Part shown: in pieces, positions 18,542 to 27,456 of the stretch
Numbering within the stretch: position 1 is the first letter of the stretch
Layout: every line of letters starts with the position of its first letter
Assembly (NCBI GenBank): GCA_002722095.1
Contig: PBKG01000024.1
Span: 1 to 64,000, forward strand
Length of the DNA stretch: 64,000 nt
Source: Rhodospirillaceae bacterium
Lineage (GTDB): Bacteria > Pseudomonadota > Alphaproteobacteria > UBA8366
Direction: 5' to 3'
Made by a program: the position numbers and the translations under genes
The notes under the pieces: model-generated
The model's database searches: none
Seen by the model: the letters and a program-made list of their open reading frames with translations, nothing else
What the model was told of the DNA's origin: nothing

Positions 18542-18733
18542 AGATGCCGATTCCGAGGCTGCATATCTTTAACGTCCAAGGCGCCTGATCAATGCTTATT
18601 CGCGGAGGAAAGCCCCAATATCCGCATGAATTGCGTGCGCGATTGGATTGTTGTTAGATTGTCTATCGCTCTTGAACCTCGCGCTCGAACGACCCGGCAA
18701 ACACACCTTTGCTGCTAAGGGAAAGGATCACTA

Positions 18734-19480
18734 ATGGCTCATTACGACACGCAAAAGTCATTCAAGGCGTGGCAGAAAATTCTCCCCAACCAGGAGTTCA
18801 ACGCCAACCTTTATCGGCGCGACGATGTTGCCATCGAGCAGTCGATTTACACGACCATACTCGATACCTGCAACTTGCGGCCACCACAGAAAGAATTTGA
18901 TATAGAAGCGACCGACATGTTTACAATCGAGGAAATGGCATCCAGCCGGATAACCCTGAGTTTCTTGGATTGGCTCATTCGAGTATCCCGTGCGTCAACC
19001 GTGTTGGAAATCGGTACTTTCGTCGGTGTGTCCGCATTATATTTTGCTCGTGCGCTGCCCCAGAATGGCAAGGTCGTCACACTCGAGAAATTCGATCATT
19101 TTGCCGAAATCGCTAGCCGCAATTTCGCCAGCAATGACTTGGACCACAAGATTGAATTGATCTGCGCAGATGCTTTCGATGCAATCGACGGTTTGGTTGC
19201 GCAAGCATCATTCGACATCGTTTTTATCGACGGCAACAAGGAACGATATGAAGATTACTTGGTGTCGGTCTTGGATTGCGTCTCGTCCAGCGGCATCATC
19301 GTAATCGACGATGCACTCTTTCATGGCGACGTCTTCAACGAATCAATCGAAACCGAAAAGGGCAGGGGCGTACGCTCCGCGATTGACCGGGCAAAATCGC
19401 TGGACGGTTGGCACAAGACTTTTCTACCTATCTCAAACGGTATGATGCTCTTGCAAAAAGCCCAAACAAGCCTTGAATAG
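18734..19480 (+). CDS. O-methyltransferase (family 3-like, SAM-dependent)
   Basis: The 248-residue protein matches the class I O-methyltransferase pattern of the catechol/caffeoyl-CoA type. It has VLEIGTFVGVSALYFARAL as motif I, the acidic VTLEKF at the end of beta2, and a metal-binding FIDGNKERYEDYL followed by IVIDDALFHGD. The aspartates in FIDGNK and VIDDAL fit the divalent-metal site of this family. ATG 18734 lies near a GGGAAAGGA tract. It probably methylates a hydroxyl on a glycan or lipid precursor. It is convergent with the next gene, 60 bp away. Confidence 0.85.
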   Translation: MAHYDTQKSFKAWQKILPNQEFNANLYRRDDVAIEQSIYTTILDTCNLRPPQKEFDIEATDMFTIEEMASSRITLSFLDWLIRVSRASTVLEIGTFVGVSALYFARALPQNGKVVTLEKFDHFAEIASRNFASNDLDHKIELICADAFDAIDGLVAQASFDIVFIDGNKERYEDYLVSVLDCVSSSGIIVIDDALFHGDVFNESIETEKGRGVRSAIDRAKSLDGWHKTFLPISNGMMLLQKAQTSLE

Positions 19481-19540
19481 ATCGACCGACTAGCGTGACC
19501 GTCAATGGCGTTCAAGGCTTAGCTGCGTCATGCTTCCGCA

Positions 19541-20212
19541 CTAAAGAACATCTCCGTCCGGCAGCAAGATCGTCCAGTAATAGTCCCCGGTATATCCCGC
19601 GCGTCCGAGAAATTTCAGCCAATCCTCGGGGGTAAAATAGGTTTGCGCCGTCAGCATCCAATCTTCGAATAACTGTCTTTCGCTTTCGTCACGATAGGCA
19701 TCAAATTGCACGAATGCAGCGCGCGGTGAGACTCTTTGGATTTCTTGGATACTTCGAAAACACCCTTTTTCATCCAAATTGTGTGCGGTATTGATCGAAA
19801 GTGCCAGATCGAAACTACCGTCCGCGAACGGCAGCCGGTCACAAGCGCCCATGACCAAATGCCCGACAGAATCTGGATGAGCGTTTTGTAGGGCATAAGA
19901 CGATATATCCAGGCCCACCACCTCGATACCCACTACTGTATCGAGCAAGTCCTTTACAAGAAATCCTTTGGCACAACCGATATCCAGGACACGGGAATCC
20001 GCAGTCAAATTATATCGCTCAACAAGCCGTTCCGCGACAGCGACCCATCGACCGTCATAATGATAACCGCCATACCCTTGCTCACGAGTCCCGTCGTAAT
20101 ACTCGAAATCATATTTTAGAGCGAGGCGGCGATTTTCCTCCTTGTTCTCGAGACGCGCGCTTACATCACGCGCCACCTTGGGCGCCGAGTCGAGAAGATT
20201 GTAATATTCCAT
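19541..20212 (-). CDS. Class I SAM-dependent methyltransferase
   Basis: From ATG 20212 the protein has 223 residues (MEYYNLLDSAPK). SAM motif I is VLDIGCAKGFLVKDLL, followed by VGLDISSYAL and CDRLPFADGSFDLALSIN, the usual Methyltransf_11 layout. The N-terminal YDGTREQGYGGYHYDGRW resembles methyltransferases encoded in sugar-modification loci. A 31-residue upstream extension in the same frame looks unrelated. It diverges from the E1 alpha gene across 250 bp. The substrate is unknown. Confidence 0.8.
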   Translation of the reverse strand: MEYYNLLDSAPKVARDVSARLENKEENRRLALKYDFEYYDGTREQGYGGYHYDGRWVAVAERLVERYNLTADSRVLDIGCAKGFLVKDLLDTVVGIEVVGLDISSYALQNAHPDSVGHLVMGACDRLPFADGSFDLALSINTAHNLDEKGCFRSIQEIQRVSPRAAFVQFDAYRDESERQLFEDWMLTAQTYFTPEDWLKFLGRAGYTGDYYWTILLPDGDVL

Positions 20213-20238
20213 CGGACAAAGTTTGCGAGTCGGATCGG

Positions 20239-20266
20239 TTGCGGGTGAGCATTGGTATCGTATAAA
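20239..20266 (+). promoter_or_regulatory. Possible promoter for the E1 alpha operon
   Basis: TTGCGG (20239-20244) and TATAAA (20261-20266) lie 16 bp apart in the divergent intergenic space. The -10 box is good and the -35 box moderate. A 5' leader of about 190 bases would result. Confidence 0.35.
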
Positions 20267-20462
20267 GAATCTGCGGACAAGTTTTGTGCCCGATAACACT
20301 CGCAAAAAGCGTTACGGTCTCCGTTTCCCGGCGGTGCCAACGGCCCGCCTGACCAAACTGGGAAGACATCAAGCCTTTAACGTAGTCGAAACATGTCATA
20401 TACCGACTGACGAAACTGAAACTGGAAACTCGGTTCCGATCAAAGGACAGTATGAGAAACGG

Positions 20463-21431
20463 ATGAGCGTAAATCAGAACTCCCTAGAATCGCTATATGA
20501 AGACATGCTGCTCATTCGGCTGACTGAGGAATCGATCGCCGAACGCTACGCCGATCAAGAGATGCGTTGTCCGGTCCATTTATCGGTTGGTCAGGAAGGT
20601 GTCGCCGTCGGCGTCTGCGGCACGCTGCGGAAGTCTGACAAGGTCTTTAGTACTCATCGTTGTCACGCGCATTATTTGGCGAAAGGTGGAAACCTCGACG
20701 CCATGTTAGGCGAAATTTACGGCAAGGAAACGGGATGCTGTGGCGGTCGTGGCGGATCGATGCACCTTTTCGACACCGACGCCGGACTCGAACTGAGCGT
20801 CCCGATTGTCGGCAGTTCAATACCACTTTCGGTGGGCGCGGCGTTGGCGTTCAAACAGAATGCAGAGTCCAGTGTCGCCGTGCCGATAATAGGCGACGCC
20901 GCGATCGAAGAAGGTGTGTTTCACGAGAGTATGAATTTCGCCCGGCTATACGATTTGCCAGTCGTGTTCGTTTGTGAAAACAACCTTTTCTCGATTTACA
21001 CACACTTGGATCAGAGACAGCCTGTGCGCCCTATAGAAGATTTAGCGAAAGCACACGATGTGCCTGCGGTAACCGCCGATGGCAACGACGTCGAAAATGT
21101 TCTTCAAATTACCAGCGAAGCCGTCGAAAGAGCACGAGACGGGGGTGGCCCGTCTTTTCTGGTTTTTGAAACCTATAGGTGGCGTGAACATTGCGGACCA
21201 AACTACGATAACGCGATTGGATATCGGACGGAAAATGAATTTGAGGAGTGGAAACGCCGATGCCCCATTGAACTGGCGCGCGAAAGGTTGCTCGATTCCG
21301 GCGTGATGGACGATATGGCAAACAGCGCTTTAATCGATCGCCTTCAGGTTCAAATCGACGCAAGTTTCGAATCTGCCATTAACGCGCCGCTACCGGTTCC
21401 CGAGAATGCGCCGTTGTATGTTTACGCTTAG
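20463..21431 (+). CDS. Thiamine-diphosphate-dependent dehydrogenase E1, alpha subunit
   Basis: From ATG 20463 the protein has 322 residues, typical for a stand-alone E1 alpha. It has HLSVGQEGVAVGV, the STHRCHAHYLAKGG loop, and GGRGGSMHLFD. The ThDP/Mg motif is GDAAIEEGVFHESMNFA followed by CENN (about 144-174), with Ala in place of the usual third Gly of GDG. The frame is open further upstream to 20223 but that part has no family character. The beta subunit follows after 12 bp. No E2 or E3 gene is nearby, so a 2-oxoacid dehydrogenase complex is not encoded here. Confidence 0.9.
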   Translation: MSVNQNSLESLYEDMLLIRLTEESIAERYADQEMRCPVHLSVGQEGVAVGVCGTLRKSDKVFSTHRCHAHYLAKGGNLDAMLGEIYGKETGCCGGRGGSMHLFDTDAGLELSVPIVGSSIPLSVGAALAFKQNAESSVAVPIIGDAAIEEGVFHESMNFARLYDLPVVFVCENNLFSIYTHLDQRQPVRPIEDLAKAHDVPAVTADGNDVENVLQITSEAVERARDGGGPSFLVFETYRWREHCGPNYDNAIGYRTENEFEEWKRRCPIELARERLLDSGVMDDMANSALIDRLQVQIDASFESAINAPLPVPENAPLYVYA

Positions 21432-21443
21432 AGAATCCGTCTC

Positions 21444-22526
21444 ATGAGGAATAGCCGCAACATCAACTTTGCCAACGCTATTAACGAAGCACTGGCAGTC
21501 GCCATGGCGCGCGATAATTCGGTTTTTCTTTTGGGCGAGGGCATTGACGATCCGGCTGCATTTTTTGGCACCACGAAAGGTTTGGCGCAACAGTTCGGCG
21601 ATCCGCGAGCGCTTGAAATGCCAGTGTCTGAAAACGGTATGGTTGGTGTAGCAATTGGCGCCGCGCTTGCCGGTCAACGTCCAGTGTTGTCGTTACACCG
21701 GGTCGAGTTCGCGCTGCTAGCAATCGAACAAATCGTCAATAACGCCGCCAAATCCCATTATGTGAGCAACGGTAAACATCGCGTTCCATTGGTAATCAGA
21801 TTGATTGTTGGACGCGGATGGGGCCAAGGTCCCGAACACTCGCAAAGCCTAGAATCGGTATTCGGGCATTTTCCTGGCCTGAAAGTCGTTATGCCAACTA
21901 TGCCATCAGATGCAAAAGGCATGTTGCTCGCCGCAATAGAGGACGATAATCCGGTAATTTTTATCGAACATCGATGGCTGCATGCAACCGAAGGGCATGT
22001 CGATGAAACGGGAAAAAGCGCACCCTTGGATGGTCCAGTAGTACTGAAAAAAGGTGGTGACGTGACATTGGTGGGCGCATCCCAATCGACATTGGAATGT
22101 ATCAGAGCCGCGGAAGCTCTCAGCCACATTGATGTTTCCGCCGAAGTAGTCGACCTGCGTGTCGTCCGCCCACTTAATGTCGATCCGATTGTCACGTCGA
22201 GCAAGAAAACCGGATATCTGGTGACCGTCGATAGCGGGTGGCGAACCTATGGGATCGGTGCGGAAATTTGCTCCCGTGTCACTACCGAAGCGTGGGATTC
22301 CCTAAAAGCCGCACCAATACGACTTGGATTGCCGGACCATCCCACGCCGAGCTCGCGCGGCATGGTGCCGGGATTTTATCCGGATTCGATACAAGTCGTT
22401 GCGCGGGTTGGTGAGGTTCTCGGTCTTGCAGAAAAAATGGTCGCAAAAGCGCAAAACGTCCTAGCGGAAATGGTCGGGGACCAAGCGGTCGATACACCCA
22501 GCGAATTTTTCAAGGGACCATTTTGA
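21444..22526 (+). CDS. Thiamine-diphosphate-dependent dehydrogenase E1, beta subunit
   Basis: The 360-residue protein is a transketolase-type pyrimidine-binding E1 beta. It begins NFANAINEALAVAMARD, has the catalytic-region MPVSENGMVGVAIGAAL with a glutamate, GQRPVLSLHRVEFALLAIEQ, and the C-terminal domain ending with VDLRVVRPLNVDPI and VTVDSGWRTYGIGAEI. It forms a heterotetramer with the alpha subunit encoded just upstream. Orphan E1 pairs within glycan loci may transfer a two-carbon unit to a keto-sugar to make a branched sugar. That role is inference. Spacing to the next gene is 16 bp. Confidence 0.9.
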   Translation: MRNSRNINFANAINEALAVAMARDNSVFLLGEGIDDPAAFFGTTKGLAQQFGDPRALEMPVSENGMVGVAIGAALAGQRPVLSLHRVEFALLAIEQIVNNAAKSHYVSNGKHRVPLVIRLIVGRGWGQGPEHSQSLESVFGHFPGLKVVMPTMPSDAKGMLLAAIEDDNPVIFIEHRWLHATEGHVDETGKSAPLDGPVVLKKGGDVTLVGASQSTLECIRAAEALSHIDVSAEVVDLRVVRPLNVDPIVTSSKKTGYLVTVDSGWRTYGIGAEICSRVTTEAWDSLKAAPIRLGLPDHPTPSSRGMVPGFYPDSIQVVARVGEVLGLAEKMVAKAQNVLAEMVGDQAVDTPSEFFKGPF

Positions 22527-22542
22527 AGCCACGGGGAATCCA

Positions 22543-23430
22543 ATGTTTCATCTTCTTCAATCGGATTCCGCCGCAGCATCTCGTGTCGTCGTAGTTGGTT
22601 CCAGAGGTGTGATCGGAAAATCTTTGGTCACTGCGCTTCAAAATGTGAACGTACCGACATTACCAATTTCCTCAGGCGACATCGATTTACTAACCGAAAG
22701 TGCGGCGGCAAAATTGGCGGACCAACTGCGGCCAACCGACCGATTGGTCATGTTGTCCGCCCTAACCCCCGATAAAGGCAGAGATGTCGATACACTCGTC
22801 AAGAATCTGCGCATGGCGCAAACTGTATGTAGCGCAATTCGCAGCCGGCCTATCGACCATGTCACCTATATAAGCTCCGACGCGGTCTACCCGTTCATTG
22901 CAAATCCGGTAACGGAAGCCACTGCCGCAACGCCGACGGATCTTTATGGCGCCATGCATCACACCAGAGAAATTATGTTCGGCGAACTGCGTGACATCAC
23001 AGACGTTGCAGTCTTGCGTTGTACAATGGTTCTAGCCGAGGACGACACGCATAATTCCTACGGGCCAAATCGGTTTCGACGCCAAGCTTTAGACAATGGC
23101 GAAATTACACTTGGCGGAAACGGTGAAGAGACGCGCGATCATGTTTATGTATGCGATGTCGCCCAGTTGATCCTGGACGTCATTTGTAAGCGAGGAATTG
23201 GGATATTGAATATAGCCAGTGGATGCTCTTATTCGTTTTTTGAAGTCGCAGAATTGGTCGCTGGCTCATTAGACAAGAAAGTGAAAATCACGACCACAGA
23301 TCGGCAGTTCCCTATCTCCCACCGTCGATTCGATACCGCGACAATCCGTAAAAATTTTCCGGATTTCGCTTTTGCAGCGCTTCGCGACGCAATACACAAC
23401 TGCCATCAAAACCTTGGATTGCTTTCGTGA
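22543..23430 (+). CDS. NAD-dependent epimerase/dehydratase family (atypical SDR)
   Basis: The 295-residue protein has a Rossmann glycine motif VVVGSRGVIGK (16-26) and the SDR strand VTYISSDAVYP. Sugar-binding segments YGPNRFRRQALDNGE and GNGEETRDHVYVCDVA match extended SDRs acting on nucleotide sugars. The catalytic YxxxK is read as Tyr135 with His139, so the lysine is missing. It is a paralogue of the gene at 36355-37245, which has lost the Tyr as well. Its stop overlaps the Nudix gene start (GTGA), so it is part of the E1-SDR-Nudix operon. Confidence 0.8.
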   Translation: MFHLLQSDSAAASRVVVVGSRGVIGKSLVTALQNVNVPTLPISSGDIDLLTESAAAKLADQLRPTDRLVMLSALTPDKGRDVDTLVKNLRMAQTVCSAIRSRPIDHVTYISSDAVYPFIANPVTEATAATPTDLYGAMHHTREIMFGELRDITDVAVLRCTMVLAEDDTHNSYGPNRFRRQALDNGEITLGGNGEETRDHVYVCDVAQLILDVICKRGIGILNIASGCSYSFFEVAELVAGSLDKKVKITTTDRQFPISHRRFDTATIRKNFPDFAFAALRDAIHNCHQNLGLLS

Positions 23431-24008
23431 CGACCGAAGACTGGAAACACATCCTTAACATTCAGCCGCCACGCCGGACAAAACTTCCGGTCACGGAATT
23501 GGCCACGACTCCGTTTTCCGGTTTAAGCCAACACCCGGTAAGTTTTGGGAGCTTTAAGAAAGATTACTATGTCACGGATTTCGGCACTTGCGCATCGATT
23601 GTGGTGCCGCGTGCCCAAACTGTTTTGATGACCGCGCAATATCGTTATCTCATTGACGATATTTCATTGGAATTGCCTGGTGGCATGACCGACGCAAACG
23701 AGAAACTGTCGGCGGCCGCCAAAAGAGAATGCCTTGAAGAAACCGGCATTCAATGCTCGAATCTCACACACCTTCTCACCTACAGACCAGGTCTGGATAA
23801 TGTCGAGAATCTCACCCACATCTACATTGCCGGCTCGTGCGAGCGTGCGCGCGCGTTCGAACCATCGCCAGATGAAGTCCTAGGCATCGCATGGATTCCA
23901 TTGCAGGATTGCCTTGCGATGGTTTTTGAAAAGCAAATTACCGATGCAGCCACTGTCATGGGACTATTGGCGTACGACCGCTATACTAGTCATTCTGAGA
24001 CACCTTAA
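23427..24008 (+). CDS. Nudix hydrolase
   Basis: The 193-residue protein carries a complete Nudix box at residues 86-108: G-x5-E then x7 then RECLEETGI, so all metal-binding glutamates are present. The fold region ALLVVPRAQ-like IVVPRAQTVLMTAQYR precedes it. The enzyme should hydrolyse a nucleoside diphosphate linked to another group, such as an ADP-sugar or another NDP-sugar. The GTG start at 23427 overlaps the stop of the SDR gene. The stop codon is embedded in the strong AAGGAGG sequence serving the next gene. Confidence 0.9.
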   Translation: MTTEDWKHILNIQPPRRTKLPVTELATTPFSGLSQHPVSFGSFKKDYYVTDFGTCASIVVPRAQTVLMTAQYRYLIDDISLELPGGMTDANEKLSAAAKRECLEETGIQCSNLTHLLTYRPGLDNVENLTHIYIAGSCERARAFEPSPDEVLGIAWIPLQDCLAMVFEKQITDAATVMGLLAYDRYTSHSETP

Positions 24009-24013
24009 GGAGG
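24007..24013 (+). promoter_or_regulatory. Perfect Shine-Dalgarno deciding a TTG start
   Basis: AAGGAGG is followed after eight bases by TTG (24022), the first codon of a glycosyltransferase with a proper GT2 N-terminus. The nearest in-frame ATG codons lie upstream inside the Nudix gene and would add unrelated residues. Confidence 0.75.
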
Positions 24014-24021
24014 CCTTCGAT

Positions 24022-24957
24022 TTGGCAACGAACGGTTCTCCAGCCTTTACCGTCCTCATTACGAATTATAATGACGCACAATTTCTTCCTACCGCACTCG
24101 AAGCGATTTTGTCCCAAGAACCCGGTCCCGATCAGGTCATCATTGCCGACGACGGTTCGACTGACGACAGTGTGGATGTAATCGAAGAATGGGCGCGCCA
24201 ATACGATGTCATCGAATTGGTACGGAACCCTCGGAATATCGGTCCGATTGAAACCGCAAATCGCATTCTACCGCAGGTGCGCGGTGACTTTTTTTCCTGG
24301 TGGTCGGCGGATGATGTGATAAAGCCGGGTCTATTCGCCCAAGCGGTCGCAGCAGCACAACAATTTCCGCACGCTTCGGTTCTTGCTACCGGAACCGAAA
24401 CGGTTACTGAAACCGACCGAGGCCACGTGGAAACCCACGATTTCGGCATATCGGAGAATTTCGTTTGTTACGATGCAAACGAATTTTGCAGGATCAACCG
24501 GCGCCGTTATGTATGGTTGGGGTCCAGCGGATTATTTCTGCGGACGCAAGATGTGGTTGCCTACCACGGTTGGAATCCGGATTTCGACTGGTTTGCCGAT
24601 TGGGCTCTCAGCTATTCCTTAGCGCTGATGCATTCGGTTGTTTTAATCAACACGATCGGATCGCGATCGGTAAAAAGAAAGGGCTCGTTTGGTGCCAAAG
24701 CACGATCAAACCCCGAACGTCGATCGAAGGCAATTCGGAATTTTCTAGCGTTTTTAACGGAACGCCAAAATCGATCGTTAAAACGGCGCTTTCGACGCGC
24801 CTTGTTGATTCTTCCTTACGCGTTCGGCCAGCGAATTTTTATTGAATTGCTGAAAAATCCAGGGTGCTGGGATATATTGGCAGTTTGCGCTTTGGGCTGG
24901 TTGCACCATCGTTTCATGAATCTGATGTGCAAATGCAAGGATTTCCTGAGCAGATGA
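24022..24957 (+). CDS. GT2 glycosyltransferase
   Basis: Read from TTG 24022, the protein has 311 residues beginning LATNGSPAFTVLITNYND, the classic GT2 first strand. It continues with VIIADDGSTDDSVDVI, NPRNIGPIETANR and the metal-binding FFSWWSADDVIKP. The C-terminus is basic with one hydrophobic stretch. It is the last gene of the rightward E1-SDR-Nudix operon and converges on the next gene with only 16 bp between. The start is chosen for the AAGGAGG eight bases upstream. Donor and acceptor are unknown. Confidence 0.85.
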   Translation: MATNGSPAFTVLITNYNDAQFLPTALEAILSQEPGPDQVIIADDGSTDDSVDVIEEWARQYDVIELVRNPRNIGPIETANRILPQVRGDFFSWWSADDVIKPGLFAQAVAAAQQFPHASVLATGTETVTETDRGHVETHDFGISENFVCYDANEFCRINRRRYVWLGSSGLFLRTQDVVAYHGWNPDFDWFADWALSYSLALMHSVVLINTIGSRSVKRKGSFGAKARSNPERRSKAIRNFLAFLTERQNRSLKRRFRRALLILPYAFGQRIFIELLKNPGCWDILAVCALGWLHHRFMNLMCKCKDFLSR

Positions 24958-24973
24958 CGGAAATCGCAATCGA

Positions 24974-26263
24974 TCAACGCAATCTTTTGAAAATACGGCG
25001 CCAGAGATACAGTAAACCAGGCACTCTCCTGAGCTTGTAAATGCCCGGCCGGCCTTTGAGCCATATCAAGAACCTTCCGAGTCGCCCCGTGGGCAAAATG
25101 TCGGGGGAGTTTTGTTCAACTTCTCCAGTGTCGAAATCGTGGCGAATCGGTATGCGCCAAGACTGAAAGCGGCGACGACGACGGCGACGCGCTTCGAAAG
25201 CTGCATGATTCTCGAAACGCAATAGTGAATCGGGCGTGTTCAAGCGTTCCCGAATTGTATCGACATAACGCAAGCTTTTCTGTCTTGCCTGCGACCACCT
25301 TTTCAGAGCCCCCTCTTCCTCAGGCGACCGATGTGTCCAAATAAACGGCTGGAGAACAAAGTCACGGTGGACGAGAGACGCGTATTCCTCAGCCCAGTTT
25401 ATGATCGTGTCGACCCGCACCGCTCCTTCTTGCGGCTGTGGCGGTGAATCTGGCTCCCTCAGACTGCACATGGCGAACAAATCCGACACGTCCGGGAAAT
25501 GAATTCGATCTACGGATCCAAAAACGCGTGGAACATATTCCTCGTCGAGGCTGACATTGAATTCAACCAAAAAATTCGGATTTTCCTTGTCGACGCGAAT
25601 GCAAAAGGGGTGCAAATGAAAACAACGAAACAACCAACCATACTCGGGCACGTCCCACATCATGTAAGCGGTGCCAATGTTGTGCTTTTCAACACCCTCC
25701 ACGAAATAACCAGATATCATTGGATGAAAATTCCGCATCGATGCATCGACGAGCAGCCGAGGCGGGATTGCGATGATGTCGCCGTCAATCGACCGAGTTA
25801 CAACATTATTGTCGCGAATGGCGGGATCGGAAAATATGGTTTCCAACACGGCGGGAACCGGGAACATAACCGCATCGAAACCGTCTACCATCTTTTGCGC
25901 GCAATATTGGATAGTTCCGGTAGCGCAGACAAAATCCGGATAAATGAAAAACACCGCATCGTAGTCCGATGACTGCTTTAGGCCTTCAAGCTGGGCCATG
26001 CTAACGCCGATATATTTATTGTGTAATGGAGTATCCTTTAGGTCACCGAATTTTACCGTTATGTTTCTCTCTAATCGCTTGAATAATGATGAACTTCTTA
26101 GACGCGCACGGTCTTCATCCGTGGTTATGATCAAGTAGGTTGACCCGTCGGCCCACGGAAAATCTGCTAAATTTCCCCACGCCAGCTGCGTCGGCAGTGA
26201 GTATTTGAGAAAATCGTCGACGTATTTCGCGCCCCAAATCACTGTAACAAAGAGAAACCTCAT
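24974..26263 (-). CDS. Unknown-family protein, paralogue of 28519-29643
   Basis: From ATG 26263 the protein has 429 residues. It shares an ordered set of motifs with the gene at 28519: VIWGAKYV at the N-terminus, a LIITTDED segment, NKYIGVSMAQLEGLK, FFIYPDFVCATG, FHLHPF, VSLDEEYVPRV, and a basic EARRRRRRR near 400. The early strands and the acidic YPDF site recall GT-A glycosyltransferases, but no named family is recognised. Compared with its paralogue it has about 55 extra C-terminal residues, ending in a basic tail. It is one base after the GT2 gene upstream and probably translationally linked to it. Confidence 0.75.
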   Translation of the reverse strand: MRFLFVTVIWGAKYVDDFLKYSLPTQLAWGNLADFPWADGSTYLIITTDEDRARLRSSSLFKRLERNITVKFGDLKDTPLHNKYIGVSMAQLEGLKQSSDYDAVFFIYPDFVCATGTIQYCAQKMVDGFDAVMFPVPAVLETIFSDPAIRDNNVVTRSIDGDIIAIPPRLLVDASMRNFHPMISGYFVEGVEKHNIGTAYMMWDVPEYGWLFRCFHLHPFCIRVDKENPNFLVEFNVSLDEEYVPRVFGSVDRIHFPDVSDLFAMCSLREPDSPPQPQEGAVRVDTIINWAEEYASLVHRDFVLQPFIWTHRSPEEEGALKRWSQARQKSLRYVDTIRERLNTPDSLLRFENHAAFEARRRRRRRFQSWRIPIRHDFDTGEVEQNSPDILPTGRLGRFLIWLKGRPGIYKLRRVPGLLYLWRRIFKRLR

Positions 26264-26264
26264 G

Positions 26265-27428
26265 TCATTCCTCGCGGTCCGCGCCGGGCCATTCGCTAAG
26301 CTTGTTATGCCATTCTTCGAGCCCATATCGGTCCACTTCCAGGGCAACGAGTTTTCTCAATAATCGATTCGGCGCCATCGAAATTCTGATTAGACGCTTA
26401 TTTTCCGGTGATAAGGGTAACCGATGACGACAGGCGATCCAAAAAAACCGCGCGCCGCTTATCTCTGGTTCGAATATTTCTTTGATTTCCGGCAACAATT
26501 TGCTGCCAAACCAGCCTAATTGAAAACCCACCTTGTTACGCACATAGTTGAACATAACCGCGTGTTTCATCTTGCGTTCGTAGTAATTGAACATCGCCCG
26601 GTCTTCCGAACCTGCGACTTTTTTAGGTTTCTTGAACGCGATTTTGAGTGACCTAAGGCAATCTTGCAGATGGCCCAGTTGGGTGCCGCGAAAACTCGCG
26701 CTATTGATGTCAACGCCCGCAGCGATACTGGGTTGATCGAAGTAGTAGGAATCCCCTTGCGTCGCTATGCCGGTGGTGAGTTCGTAACCTGCTTGCCAGC
26801 GTGCACCTTTACGGCTCGCTAGGACGCCTGCGGCTTTGAAAGCGGATTTGCGAAACAACGAAGCGCCAGTCAAAACATTGCGTGTGACGGGGTCGAAGGA
26901 CTGCATTTCCAAAAACTCATTCCTCGGGATCGGGCCATTCGGGAAAATGCCTTTCATAACAAGGCCATTGGGGACACCATGTGCAATTTCGTAGTGCCAA
27001 TAACTGTTCATCGTTGGAATGGAATTTACGGCGGTTGGATAAATTTGGACTTGCGCCCCCATCACCTGGACCACACCCGGATTTGCCTCCATTACCTCAA
27101 CCGAACGGCTTAGCAAGTCCGTTGGAATCCAGTAGTCATCGTCGCAAAGGTAGATAAAAAATTCTCCCTGCGCCCATTCGTTAACAAATCGCCGCAGGAT
27201 TTCACGGTCACCATGTTTACTGCCAATATTTTGATCCAACCTGATGTAGCGAATACGGGAATCCCGTTCGGCCATCTCATGCATTAATTGCGGTGTATCA
27301 TCAGGCGAACAATCATCGACCACAACAAGTTCATAGTCGTCAAAGTCTTGTTTATAGACTGAGTCTATCGCCCTTTGTAGCAAAGATCGACGGCGATACG
27401 TCGCAATCAAAACACTGACTCTAGGCAT
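26265..27428 (-). CDS. GT2 glycosyltransferase
   Basis: The 387-residue protein opens VSVLIATYRRRSLLQRAI and shows LVVVDDCSPDDTPQ and the DxD-like FIYLCDDDYWIP, which define a GT-A, family 2 glycosyltransferase. The C-terminal ~200 residues are charged and of unknown role; they may contact the acceptor. An AGGA sits just before ATG 27428. The gene lies between an SDR and a member of the unknown paralogue family, all leftward. The four-gene block unknown-SDR-GT2-unknown suggests a common sugar. Confidence 0.85.
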   Translation of the reverse strand: MPRVSVLIATYRRRSLLQRAIDSVYKQDFDDYELVVVDDCSPDDTPQLMHEMAERDSRIRYIRLDQNIGSKHGDREILRRFVNEWAQGEFFIYLCDDDYWIPTDLLSRSVEVMEANPGVVQVMGAQVQIYPTAVNSIPTMNSYWHYEIAHGVPNGLVMKGIFPNGPIPRNEFLEMQSFDPVTRNVLTGASLFRKSAFKAAGVLASRKGARWQAGYELTTGIATQGDSYYFDQPSIAAGVDINSASFRGTQLGHLQDCLRSLKIAFKKPKKVAGSEDRAMFNYYERKMKHAVMFNYVRNKVGFQLGWFGSKLLPEIKEIFEPEISGARFFWIACRHRLPLSPENKRLIRISMAPNRLLRKLVALEVDRYGLEEWHNKLSEWPGADREE

Positions 27429-27456
27429 TCCTGTTGACGTTCTTTTTCGTCACTGA

